Shown: one piece after another, positions 1 to 8,456 of the stretch
Layout of the letters: the number at the start of each line of letters is the position of its first letter
Numbering within the stretch: position 1 is the first letter of the stretch
Assembly: GCF_000762845.2 (NCBI RefSeq)
Contig: NZ_JRMQ02000010.1
Coordinates: 1-64,000 of the forward strand
Direction of reading: 5' to 3'
Length of the DNA: 64,000 nt
DNA from: Helicobacter japonicus
GTDB lineage: Bacteria > Campylobacterota > Campylobacteria > Campylobacterales > Helicobacteraceae
Notes under the pieces: generated by a model
Databases searched by the model: none
What the model saw: the letters and a program-made list of their open reading frames with translations, nothing else
Told to the model about the DNA's origin: nothing
Program-made: the position numbers and the translations under genes

Positions 1-240
1 TTACCCTTAAAGGTTCATCGTATGCCTGCACTCTTAGAACATATAGGTGGAAGAAATGATACGATTATTTATATTATCTTAGGGTTTGTGGTGTGTTTGT
101 ATTTAAGGGGTAGTGGGGAGAGATTGAAGGATTTTAAAAGCAAATGGACTTTTTTGATATGTGCTTATATGCTATTTATTATAGCTTTTTATCGTATGCA
201 AGATATAGAAGAATCTGTATTTTTGTATTTTAATTTCTAA
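1..240 (+). CDS. MBOAT family O-acyltransferase (AlgI-like), C-terminal fragment
   Basis: The reading frame is open from base 1, so this is the 3' end of a gene that begins outside the window; the ATG at 22 is internal. The visible 79 residues contain two hydrophobic helices (about residues 22-35 and 52-65) and finish with FLYFNF, which closely resembles the FLYFQF ending typical of AlgI-type membrane-bound O-acyltransferases. Such proteins move acetyl groups across the inner membrane for polysaccharide or cell-wall O-acetylation. The next gene starts 10 bases later and encodes an SGNH-like exported protein, the usual partner of an AlgI-type MBOAT. The family call rests on the short C-terminus plus this neighbour; the substrate is unknown. 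Confidence 0.65.
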   Translation, partial: LPLKVHRMPALLEHIGGRNDTIIYIILGFVVCLYLRGSGERLKDFKSKWTFLICAYMLFIIAFYRMQDIEESVFLYFNF

Positions 241-250
241 GTGGGTTTGT

Positions 251-1291
251 ATGTTAAAATTTATCATTTCTAAGAATAATATTTCATCAACAACTTTTAC
301 TCTTATATTCATATGCTTACTAAGCCTATCTTTTTTGCCTGTAGTGCTTATTAATTATTTTACCGATATATATGGATTAAGAAGCACACACAATAAGCGC
401 GTAGAAAATCTTATCAGTGAAGAAAAATTCCTCTATCCCTTAAGAGTGAAAGCTAAAGCCCCTTATTATGTTGTTGGTACTTCACGCACAAGATACATTG
501 ATTATGATAGATTAAGTAAATATTTAGATAAACATTGCATTCGACTTGGTTTATCAAGTGCAATGTTGTATGAATGGATTTTCCTCATTAAAAAAATCAA
601 AGCCAACTCGAGCAATTTTATATTAGGCTTTGATGCTTTTTCGCTCAATATTAATGGATTCGAACCTAAAGATAGGCTCAAAGATTCTTTTAAACAAAGT
701 TTTTCAAATCCATATTTTGGTTTTAAATCCGCAACAAAAGCTATGAAAGAAATATTAAATCTCACTCCATACGATACATTTTTTACAGATTTTGATAAAA
801 AAGAATTTACCTTTACAAAAGAGGAGATTAGGCAAAAAATGTTTGTTGAACAAGATGAAAATCATCTGCATTATAAAAACTTTGATATTGCTTGGGAACA
901 AATTCACACACTCGCGCAACTCACGGATAAAAATGATATAATCATCATTTTTCCTAAATATTATGCGTATTATCATTTTTTTCAAAAATATGATAACATA
1001 GAGAGTAAATATTTTGAAGCAATCACATATTTAGTCAAACACACAGACGCAAAAATTTGGATCTTCTATGGAATAAATTCCATTACACTTAATAAGGCAA
1101 ATTTTGATGATGAGGGGTGGCATTTTAAACCAAAAGTTGGTAAATTAATAATGGCAAGAATCTTTAATGATACAAGTATTGAAGTTCCAGTTGATTTTGG
1201 TGTGCTGCTTACAAAAGACAATGTGGAATCTTATCTCTCTTTATTGAACGCACAGATTCAATCCTATCATAACACAAAGTCAAATCCATAA
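251..1291 (+). CDS. SGNH-like (AlgJ/AlgX/DltD-type) exported O-acetylation protein
   Basis: This 346-residue protein has one N-terminal membrane segment (about residues 14-35) followed by the sequence TDIYGL, typical of membrane-anchored O-acetylation partner proteins. A GTSR block near residue 77 fits SGNH block I with the nucleophilic serine, and a C-terminal DDEGWHF stretch near residue 285 supplies a plausible Asp-x-x-x-His pair. It most likely sits in the periplasm, anchored in the inner membrane, and passes acetyl groups from the preceding MBOAT to a glycan. The two genes are 10 bases apart and presumably form one operon. I infer the function from motifs and context; the acceptor glycan cannot be told from the sequence. 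Confidence 0.6.
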   Translation: MLKFIISKNNISSTTFTLIFICLLSLSFLPVVLINYFTDIYGLRSTHNKRVENLISEEKFLYPLRVKAKAPYYVVGTSRTRYIDYDRLSKYLDKHCIRLGLSSAMLYEWIFLIKKIKANSSNFILGFDAFSLNINGFEPKDRLKDSFKQSFSNPYFGFKSATKAMKEILNLTPYDTFFTDFDKKEFTFTKEEIRQKMFVEQDENHLHYKNFDIAWEQIHTLAQLTDKNDIIIIFPKYYAYYHFFQKYDNIESKYFEAITYLVKHTDAKIWIFYGINSITLNKANFDDEGWHFKPKVGKLIMARIFNDTSIEVPVDFGVLLTKDNVESYLSLLNAQIQSYHNTKSNP

Positions 1292-1324
1292 TTAATATGT
1301 GTATTAAATCTTAACTTTTTTAAG

Positions 1325-1330
1325 TATAAT
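1325..1330 (+). promoter_or_regulatory. -10 box (TATAAT) upstream of nhaA
   Basis: A perfect TATAAT lies 66 bases before the nhaA start codon, preceded by the T-rich stretch usual for Helicobacter sigma-80 promoters, which often lack a clear -35 box. It would start transcription near base 1337 for the nhaA-nhaA-yajC-secD-secF run. Confidence 0.5.
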
Positions 1331-1395
1331 ATAACTTTATAAAACATATACAATCCCCAAACCATAAATATCTTTTTATCAAAGGATTTTACCTT

Positions 1396-2928
1396 ATGCC
1401 AGAGGCAATAATCACGCGAAGCCAACCCTCTTATATTAAAGATAAATTGCAAGAATCGCTTAATCGCTTTATCACCCACGAATCTTTTGGTGGAATTCTC
1501 CTTGCTGTCTGTATCTTGGCTGCTATGCTTGTTGCAAATTCTCCTTATGCAGATACATATTTTTCATTTTTTCATACTGAATTTGGTATATTTTTTAGCA
1601 ATTCTACTTTAAAGGTAAGTTTGCAGGATTTTATTAATGATGTGCTGATGTCTTTTTTCTTTTTGCTTGTAGGCTTAGAAATGAAGCGCGAAATGCTCTA
1701 TGGAGAACTTGCGGGTTTTAGAAAAGTGAGTTTTTCTTTCCTTGCAGCATTTGGAGGCATTATCTGCCCTGTAATGATTTATCTCTACTTCAATATGGGG
1801 ACGGCATATCAAAGTGGTTTTGGTATTGCTATGAGCACAGACACCGCGTTTGCACTAGGGCTTATTATGCTTCTTGGCGATAGAGTGCCTAAGATTCTAA
1901 AAATCTTCCTCGTAACACTTGCTGTGGCTGATGACTTAGGCGCAATTTCGGTTATAGTATTTTTTTATTCCGATCATATCGATATGCAATGGATTTATGC
2001 CTCACTCTTCTTAATAGCAATACTTATTTATCTCAATTATCGCGATACAAAATATCTTTCTTTGTATTTTTTAGTAGGTATTTTGCTGTGGATTTGTGTG
2101 CATCATAGTGGAATTCACGTAACGATTGCTGCGGTTATTCTCGCTATGGCAATTCCAGGACGCACACGTGTAAATAAAAAATATTTTATTAATATGCTTA
2201 AAGAATTTGATAAAATGAAAGTTGCCACAAATGGCTGGGACGATGTGATACAAGCAAAAGAATTAGAAAAAATGGGCTTTTTTAAAGGAGTTTTTAAAAA
2301 TATTAGAAATTTTATGTCTAAAAATCAAGATATAGAAAAAAAGATTGATATGGTAAAAACCTCACAACTTGTGCATATGCTCGATACTATAGGCACTTAT
2401 TCTCGCTACGCACAGAATCCCCTTATACGACTTGAAGTTGCTTTGCAACCTTTATGTGCGTATTTTTTTGTCCCTCTTTTTGCTTTTGCAAATGCAGGTG
2501 TTGCAATTCATAGTGGCATTGAACTTAGTCTTAATAGTGTAATGCTTGGCACGACTTTGGGTTTAGTGCTGGGTAAGCCTCTTGGCATCATTATATTTTG
2601 CTTTTTGGGTGAAAAGCTAAATCTTGCCACACGTCCAAAAGATTTAAACTATACACATATCTTATCGGTAGGATTTATGTCGGGTATTGGTTTTACGATG
2701 TCTATATTTGTAGCAAATTTAGCCTATAAAGATGATATACTTAGCATTGATATGTCTAAAATCTCTATCCTTATAGCAAGCTCTATTGCAGCAATACTCG
2801 GTCTTCTAGCAGTTTATCTTAGCACGAGAAATCAAGATGAACAATCAAAGAGTATTAATGAAGAAAATGAGCAGCAAAAGATTCAAGATGAGATACAAAA
2901 GCTTAAAAATACTCAAAGTGTGATATAA
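1396..2928 (+). CDS. nhaA: Na+/H+ antiporter NhaA (long paralogue)
   Basis: NhaA exchanges cytoplasmic Na+ for external H+ across the inner membrane for pH and sodium homeostasis. The hallmark [10 protein letters not shown] stretch, carrying the two adjacent ion-binding aspartates, is present near residue 180, and there are about 11-12 membrane segments. At 510 residues it is longer than the usual NhaA (about 390-440). The extra length is a charged cytoplasmic loop at roughly residues 255-345 and a Glu/Gln/Lys-rich tail after about residue 480. An AAAGGA ribosome site precedes the ATG. A second nhaA follows after 26 bases, so the pair look like an old tandem duplication with this copy more diverged in its loops. 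Confidence 0.93.
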   Translation: MPEAIITRSQPSYIKDKLQESLNRFITHESFGGILLAVCILAAMLVANSPYADTYFSFFHTEFGIFFSNSTLKVSLQDFINDVLMSFFFLLVGLEMKREMLYGELAGFRKVSFSFLAAFGGIICPVMIYLYFNMGTAYQSGFGIAMSTDTAFALGLIMLLGDRVPKILKIFLVTLAVADDLGAISVIVFFYSDHIDMQWIYASLFLIAILIYLNYRDTKYLSLYFLVGILLWICVHHSGIHVTIAAVILAMAIPGRTRVNKKYFINMLKEFDKMKVATNGWDDVIQAKELEKMGFFKGVFKNIRNFMSKNQDIEKKIDMVKTSQLVHMLDTIGTYSRYAQNPLIRLEVALQPLCAYFFVPLFAFANAGVAIHSGIELSLNSVMLGTTLGLVLGKPLGIIIFCFLGEKLNLATRPKDLNYTHILSVGFMSGIGFTMSIFVANLAYKDDILSIDMSKISILIASSIAAILGLLAVYLSTRNQDEQSKSINEENEQQKIQDEIQKLKNTQSVI

Positions 2929-2954
2929 ATTCTATTAAAAATAAGGAGAAGCCT

Positions 2955-4280
2955 ATGAAAAAAACAACTAACAAAATATCAGAAACACTTAGCAACTTTA
3001 TTCAAGCGGAATCATTCAGCGGAATATTCCTATTCTTCTGTGCTCTTAGTGCAATGGTAGTTGCTAATTCTCCTCTATCGCACATTTATAAGGAATTTTG
3101 GGAACAACCTTTTGGTTTTAGTTTTGCTGGTGGGTTCTATGGTTTTAGTATTCACGATTGGATTAATGATGTGCTTATGTCAATCTTTTTCCTTATGGTA
3201 GGGCTTGAAATCAAACGTGAGTTGCTTTTTGGGGATTTATCTGGATTTCAAAAAGCAGCATTTCCTGTAATTGGTGCTATAGGTGGTATGATTGTGCCGG
3301 GTTTAATTTATTATGCACTCAATGTGAATACACCTTCATATCACGGCTTTGGAATCCCAATGGCAACAGACATTGCCTTTGCATTAGGCGTTATCTTACT
3401 TCTTGGCAAACGTGTGCCTTTGGCACTAAAAGTATTTCTTGTAACACTTGCTGTGGCTGATGACTTAGGTGCAATCGCTGTGATTGCTATATTCTATCCA
3501 TCGCCTGAAGGCTTACATCTTTCATTTTTGCTTATGGCAGTAGGGATCATAGGCATACTTAGTTTTTTAAATTATATTGGTGTGCGCCATTTGGGAATAT
3601 ATATAGGCATTGGTATCATACTTTGGTTTTGTGTGCATCACGGAGGGATTCACGCGACTATTGCTGCTGTAGCTTTAGCTTTTTGCATCCCTGTAAAACC
3701 AAAAATTGAGAGTAAAGAATTTATCGAAGTCGTGCAGCAAATGATTAAAATTTTTGCCAACAAGGATAAAGAACGTAAAAATATTTTGCTTGATACAGAG
3801 CAGATGAGTGCGATTGACAGCGTAGGAAGGGATTTTGTAAAGGTGCAAAATCCACTTTTGCGCTTAGAACACGCATTACAACCCTTATGTGCTTTTATCA
3901 TTATGCCACTTTTTGCTTTTGCAAATGCAGGTGTGGATATACGCGGAGAGGTTAATTTCCACATTGACCATATTATGCTTGGCATTATGCTTGGACTTGT
4001 TGTGGGTAAGCCTGTGGGTATTTTAGGTTTAACTTTTTTATGCGAAAAATGCAAAATCGCCGCTCGTCCAGAAGGTGTAACTTGGAGTCATATCTTTGGT
4101 GCAGGTATGCTTGCAGGTATTGGATTTACGATGTCAATGTTTGTATCAAATCTTGCTTTTGATGATATTTACTCTACAGATGTTTCAAAAATAGCAATTT
4201 TACTCGCTTCAAGCATTGCAGGGATATTAGGTTCATTGTTTTTGATTATCAATCATCAAATTGGCAAAGCTAAATCTTAA
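2955..4280 (+). CDS. nhaA: Na+/H+ antiporter NhaA (standard paralogue)
   Basis: This is the second tandem NhaA. At 441 residues it matches the size I recall for H. pylori NhaA (HP1552), which also lies directly upstream of yajC, so this copy is probably the orthologue. The paired-aspartate motif [10 protein letters not shown] is intact near residue 170, and the helices and the loop around residues 245-290 follow the family pattern. An AAGGAG site sits 6 bases before the ATG. The gene is probably co-transcribed with its paralogue upstream and with the sec genes downstream. Having two antiporters would suit an organism that meets bile, alkaline or sodium stress, but that is inference. Confidence 0.95.
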   Translation: MKKTTNKISETLSNFIQAESFSGIFLFFCALSAMVVANSPLSHIYKEFWEQPFGFSFAGGFYGFSIHDWINDVLMSIFFLMVGLEIKRELLFGDLSGFQKAAFPVIGAIGGMIVPGLIYYALNVNTPSYHGFGIPMATDIAFALGVILLLGKRVPLALKVFLVTLAVADDLGAIAVIAIFYPSPEGLHLSFLLMAVGIIGILSFLNYIGVRHLGIYIGIGIILWFCVHHGGIHATIAAVALAFCIPVKPKIESKEFIEVVQQMIKIFANKDKERKNILLDTEQMSAIDSVGRDFVKVQNPLLRLEHALQPLCAFIIMPLFAFANAGVDIRGEVNFHIDHIMLGIMLGLVVGKPVGILGLTFLCEKCKIAARPEGVTWSHIFGAGMLAGIGFTMSMFVSNLAFDDIYSTDVSKIAILLASSIAGILGSLFLIINHQIGKAKS

Positions 4281-4330
4281 CTATTCTTGGATAGAATTCA
4301 CTACTTTAATTTTAATACAAAGGACTACAT

Positions 4331-4630
4331 ATGGCAGAACAAGGTGGAGCACAAGAAGTAATAATGTCATTACTTCCCATTGTATTTTTTATAGCTATTT
4401 TTTATCTTCTACTTATTCGCCCAGCAAATGTCAAGCGCAAAAAACATCAAGAAATGATTGATGCTTTGCAAAAGGGAGATAAAATTATTACTACAGGTGG
4501 GCTTATTTGTGAAATTGTCAAGCCTGAAAAAACATTTTTTAGTGTGCGCTTAAATGATGATACGATTGTGCGTCTCTCACGGGAGTTTATCGCTTATAAA
4601 CTTGATGAAAATGAGACACAAGAATCATAA
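4331..4630 (+). CDS. yajC: Preprotein translocase accessory subunit YajC
   Basis: YajC is a small single-span inner-membrane protein that joins SecDF in the accessory complex of the SecYEG translocon. The 99-residue product has one membrane helix (about residues 12-30) ending in LLLIRP, then the family signature RPANVKRKKHQEM and the conserved GDKIITTGG turn. The start codon has AAAGGA seven bases upstream. It precedes secD by 18 bases in the usual yajC-secD-secF order, which makes the assignment firm. Confidence 0.95.
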   Translation: MAEQGGAQEVIMSLLPIVFFIAIFYLLLIRPANVKRKKHQEMIDALQKGDKIITTGGLICEIVKPEKTFFSVRLNDDTIVRLSREFIAYKLDENETQES

Positions 4631-4648
4631 TTTCAAGAACATAACATA

Positions 4649-6406
4649 ATGACAAAACAACATACTCAATCCACCCATAGCAGTCTAAATTATAGACTTT
4701 GGGTGCTTATTATTGCCACGATACTTGGCATTATCTTTAGTCTGCCATCTTTTACAGATATGGGTGGGCGCAAAATATCACTTGGACTTGATTTACAAGG
4801 GGGTCTCAATCTTCTTTTAGGTGTCAAGACACAAGAAGCAATCAATGCGCGTTTTTCTTCTCTTGCTTCACAAATTGATTTTGAAACTAAACGCAAAAAA
4901 ATTCTTATTGACAACCTTAAGGTCAATGAAAATAATGTTAGTTTTGAGCTTTTTGATAGTGATGAAAAATCACAGCTTGAAAGAATTCTCTCCGATATTA
5001 GTGGTTTGCAAATCAATGAAAATGATGGTAAATATCTCATTTATTTTACTCCTACATATGAAGAAGAAATAAAAAATAATGCACTTCAACAAGCTATTGG
5101 CACTATACGCAATAGACTTGATGAGTTTGGTTTGAGTGAGCCAAGCGTAACACAACAAGGACAAGACAATATTCTCGTGCAATTACCCGGTATCAAAACC
5201 TTGCAAGAAGAGCAAAGAGCGAGAGATTTGATAGCTAAGCCCGCACATTTGCAAATGATGGCAGTTGATGAGGAGCGCAATGCACGAGTAAGCACAATGA
5301 GTGAGCTTGAAGCGCAAAAATATAATGATGTTATCTTACCTTTTGCAAATTCAAGCGAAATGCAAAAACTTGAAAAAAAACTCCTTATCTTACAAGAGCA
5401 ACTCTCCGCCGCAGATTCTACACAACGCACACAGCTTGAGGGAAATATTGCTGCATTAGAACAAGAAATACGTGCCAAAAAAGCCCAATCAAATCAAGTT
5501 ATCTTGCTTAAAGCAATCCCTATACTTGATGGTTCAATGCTTACAGATGCACGTGCTGCATTTGACCAAAACAATCAACCCATTGTTAGTTTCAACCTTG
5601 ATTCTAAAGGCGCAAAAATTTTTGGTGAATTTTCAGGAGCAAATATTGGTAAGCGTATGGCAATTGTGCTTGATGGCAAGGTATATTCTGCTCCAGTAAT
5701 ACGCGATAGAATCGGCGGAGGTAGCGGGCAAATTAGCGGTGGCTTTAGCGTAGAGGAAGCAACTGATTTAGCGATTGCACTTAAAAGTGGGGCTTTGCCT
5801 GCGCCTATGGAAGTGCTTGAAAAACGAAGTGTAGGACCAAGCTTAGGTGAAGATTCTATAAAAGCCTCACTCATTGCGCTCATAAGTGGCTTTGCCCTCG
5901 TTGTTATCTTTATGATAATGTATTACGCCCTTGCAGGTGTGATTGCAGTTATAGCACTTTTTGTAAATATCGTGCTTATTATTGCAGTTATGGCATTTTT
6001 TGGAGCGACATTAACATTACCCGGTATGGCTGGAATCGTGCTTACCGTGGGTATGGCGGTAGATGCAAATATCATTATTAATGAGAGAATCCGTGAGGCA
6101 TTGCGTTCAGGATTTGGTATAGCAAAATCCATAGAAATGGGCTACGCAAACGCTTCTCGAGCAATTTTTGATTCTAACCTCACCACACTTATCGCCGCTC
6201 TTTTACTCTATGCTTTTGGCACAGGTGCTATTAAAGGTTTTGCTATCACAATGGGTATTGGTATTAGCGCATCTATCTTAACAGCAATTATTGGCACACA
6301 CGGCATTTATCAGGCTATTTTAAGTTGGATTCTAAAAAGTGGAAATCTACCTTTATGGTTTGGCATTACCCTACCTCAACAAGAAGTGCATAAAAGGGCA
6401 AAGTAA
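4649..6406 (+). CDS. secD: Protein translocase subunit SecD
   Basis: SecD uses the proton gradient to pull translocating proteins into the periplasm. The 585-residue product has an N-terminal membrane helix (about residues 17-32), the signature LGLDLQGG at 45-52, a large periplasmic P1 region, and five C-terminal membrane segments containing the conserved [14 protein letters not shown] region. It is longer than the 500-530 residues I recall for related species. Much of the excess is a charged, Leu/Glu/Gln-rich stretch at about residues 235-280 that looks like a coiled coil inserted in the periplasmic part. The stop codon overlaps the secF start (TAATG). The ribosome site before the ATG is weak, suggesting coupling to yajC. 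Confidence 0.96.
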   Translation: MTKQHTQSTHSSLNYRLWVLIIATILGIIFSLPSFTDMGGRKISLGLDLQGGLNLLLGVKTQEAINARFSSLASQIDFETKRKKILIDNLKVNENNVSFELFDSDEKSQLERILSDISGLQINENDGKYLIYFTPTYEEEIKNNALQQAIGTIRNRLDEFGLSEPSVTQQGQDNILVQLPGIKTLQEEQRARDLIAKPAHLQMMAVDEERNARVSTMSELEAQKYNDVILPFANSSEMQKLEKKLLILQEQLSAADSTQRTQLEGNIAALEQEIRAKKAQSNQVILLKAIPILDGSMLTDARAAFDQNNQPIVSFNLDSKGAKIFGEFSGANIGKRMAIVLDGKVYSAPVIRDRIGGGSGQISGGFSVEEATDLAIALKSGALPAPMEVLEKRSVGPSLGEDSIKASLIALISGFALVVIFMIMYYALAGVIAVIALFVNIVLIIAVMAFFGATLTLPGMAGIVLTVGMAVDANIIINERIREALRSGFGIAKSIEMGYANASRAIFDSNLTTLIAALLLYAFGTGAIKGFAITMGIGISASILTAIIGTHGIYQAILSWILKSGNLPLWFGITLPQQEVHKRAK

Positions 6407-7377
6407 TGGAAATTTTAAAGAAAGTAAAAGTATATGATTTTGTAAAATATAGCTTCTATGGCTTAATATTTTCTAGTATTTTAATTGTTGCCTCACTTGT
6501 ATTACTAGGCGTGAAAGGATTTAATCTAGGTATTGATTTTGCTGGTGGTTCTGTTGTGCAGCTTCAATACGCACAAGCTGCACCACTAGCACAAATCCGC
6601 ACACTTCTTGCACAAGATGAACGATTTAAAAACTCTCAAGTAAGTGAATTTGGCTCAAAAGAAGAAGTGCTCTTAAAAATACCTTATACCCCCCTAGATG
6701 TGAATGAGGATATTTCAGAGGATATTCTCACACTTTTAGAATCAAGTGGAAATTTTGAGCTTCGCAGAATGGATTCTGTGGGTCCAAAAGTAGGCGATGA
6801 ACTCAAACAAAATGGCATTATCGCACTTACTCTTGCTCTTATAGCAATGATGGTTTATATCTCATTTCGCTATGAATGGCGATTTTCTCTCGCTGGTGTC
6901 CTTGCACTCATACACGATGTGATTATCGTATCAGGTGTAGTAATACTTGCAGGAGTAGATTTTAACCTTGATGTATTAGCAGCATTACTAACGATTATAG
7001 GCTATTCTATCAACGATACAATCATTATCTTTGATAGAATCCGTGAGCAAATGATGATAAAGCGTCAAAAAGATATGGCGTATGTAATTAATGAGGCTGT
7101 CTCCTGCACACTCTCACGCACACTTCTTACTTCCCTCACAGTCTTTTTTGTAGTGCTTACACTCTATCTTTTTGGCGGAGAGATTATCATAGGTTTCTCA
7201 CTTCCTATGCTCGTAGGAGTCATTGTAGCTACTTATAGCTCAATGTTTGTTGCACCGCGCTTAGCCATACTCTTTGGTTTTAACCTAGATGAATATTATA
7301 AAAGAGAAAGCAATAAACTCAAAAGGGCAGAAGAAAAAAAGCGATTACGTGCAATGTATGAGCAAGGAACTATATAA
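6406..7377 (+). CDS. secF: Protein translocase subunit SecF
   Basis: SecF pairs with SecD in the inner membrane to drive late steps of Sec export. The 323-residue protein has a first helix at about residues 17-36, the family motif GIDFAGG near residue 44, a short periplasmic domain, and five further helices including the conserved YSINDTIIIFDRIRE segment that mirrors SecD. It overlaps the secD stop codon by one base, which suggests translational coupling. Length and motifs are typical. Confidence 0.96.
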   Translation: MEILKKVKVYDFVKYSFYGLIFSSILIVASLVLLGVKGFNLGIDFAGGSVVQLQYAQAAPLAQIRTLLAQDERFKNSQVSEFGSKEEVLLKIPYTPLDVNEDISEDILTLLESSGNFELRRMDSVGPKVGDELKQNGIIALTLALIAMMVYISFRYEWRFSLAGVLALIHDVIIVSGVVILAGVDFNLDVLAALLTIIGYSINDTIIIFDRIREQMMIKRQKDMAYVINEAVSCTLSRTLLTSLTVFFVVLTLYLFGGEIIIGFSLPMLVGVIVATYSSMFVAPRLAILFGFNLDEYYKRESNKLKRAEEKKRLRAMYEQGTI

Positions 7378-7386
7378 GGAGCAACA

Positions 7387-7728
7387 ATGGATTGGGGTAA
7401 AGTCTTTTTTGTATTTTTTAGTTTAATGAGCCTAACTTTTACATTAGGTTTTTTGTATGAAAGTAATATCATTATACTTTTTATAGCTACAGCAATTAAT
7501 TTTATTGCGACAACTTTACGCATAGGTGTCAAGACAAGTCTTTCAGCCGAACTTTTTGCAAGCTCACTTGTGGCAGATTTTCATCTCATACCTGCTTTTG
7601 TATTTTTGCAAGTTTTTGGTGATATTGAAATGGCTACTGCACTCGTCATAGGTGCAGTAGTAGCAAATTTGTTTTCTATTGTTTTACTTTGTATTGGTGG
7701 AGCAAAAAATAAGGAGAGTGATTACTAG
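7387..7728 (+). CDS. Small inner-membrane protein, DUF6394-like
   Basis: This 113-residue, almost wholly hydrophobic protein has three to four predicted membrane helices and the conserved-looking central stretch AELFASSLVADFHLIPAF. It matches a family of unknown function that sits directly after secF in Helicobacter and Campylobacter (HP1548 in my recollection). AAGGAG lies 6 bases before the ATG and the gap from secF is 9 bases, so it is in the same operon. No catalytic motif is visible. A role alongside the Sec machinery is suggested only by position. Confidence 0.8.
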   Translation: MDWGKVFFVFFSLMSLTFTLGFLYESNIIILFIATAINFIATTLRIGVKTSLSAELFASSLVADFHLIPAFVFLQVFGDIEMATALVIGAVVANLFSIVLLCIGGAKNKESDY

Positions 7729-7742
7729 ATTAAAGGCTAGAT

Positions 7743-8456
7743 ATGAAATACACCAAACGCACAATATGCAAAGCTCTACTCTCTATAATAGTTTTTGCAT
7801 ACAATGGTATTTTCACAGCCTGTGCAACTTATGAGCTACAAGTAGCAAATGTAAGTATGTATCACGATGGTGTGCAAATTGCAGATTCTATTAAAGCAAA
7901 AAGCAAAGTGCGCCTTGAAGTGGGACAAACACTTGTAGGAAGTGCAAATGTAGTGCCTTTGGCACTTTTTATCTCTGCTGTAAATCTCTCTACACAAAAT
8001 GTAATCTTTGATAAAAGCAACATTGTGCTTTACCAGCATCAAAAAATTATTGCACCTCTTAATGAAAAGGAATTAAAAGGACAAAATCTAGATTTAGGAT
8101 ATATTATAGAATCTTATCATCTCTTTATCCCATCTGCACCTATGCCAAGCCAACCTATGAGCATACCGATTATCTATCGAGGATATATGGGCGGATTCTA
8201 TATATATGATGAGATGATTTTTTCTGCACGCGAGAGAATACGCCGCCAAATCGAGCTTGATGAGCAAAGAATGAGGCGCGCAATTATCCTCTCAAGTATG
8301 CTTCAAAAAAACACACTTGAGCCAAAAAGTGCGCCACGAGGAGGTTTTATGATATACTCACCCTCTTCTTTACAAAAAGGACAAGCCGAACTTAAAGTGC
8401 GTGTCGGTGAAGATGAGCATATTTTTATTTTAAATCTTAAAAGTAAGGGGAAATAA
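7743..8456 (+). CDS. Putative lipoprotein of unknown function
   Basis: I do not recognise this 237-residue protein. It starts with a Lys/Arg-rich n-region and a hydrophobic stretch ending in FTAC near residue 27, a plausible though weak lipobox with Phe at -3. The remainder is soluble, with beta-rich sequence up to about residue 150 and an Arg/Glu-rich stretch at about 160-185. It overlaps the next lipoprotein gene by one base (TAATG), so the two are translationally coupled and may act together at the inner or outer membrane. In H. pylori, as I recall it, leuS follows at this place instead, so the pair seems to be a lineage-specific insertion. Confidence 0.7.
   Translation: MKYTKRTICKALLSIIVFAYNGIFTACATYELQVANVSMYHDGVQIADSIKAKSKVRLEVGQTLVGSANVVPLALFISAVNLSTQNVIFDKSNIVLYQHQKIIAPLNEKELKGQNLDLGYIIESYHLFIPSAPMPSQPMSIPIIYRGYMGGFYIYDEMIFSARERIRRQIELDEQRMRRAIILSSMLQKNTLEPKSAPRGGFMIYSPSSLQKGQAELKVRVGEDEHIFILNLKSKGK

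Noticed and set aside
3650-4054. 134-residue antisense frame inside the second nhaA
   Set aside because: Shadow of a conserved gene; no promoter or ribosome site.
4261-4461. 66-residue plus-strand frame between nhaA and yajC
   Set aside because: It overlaps yajC out of frame and has no ribosome site.
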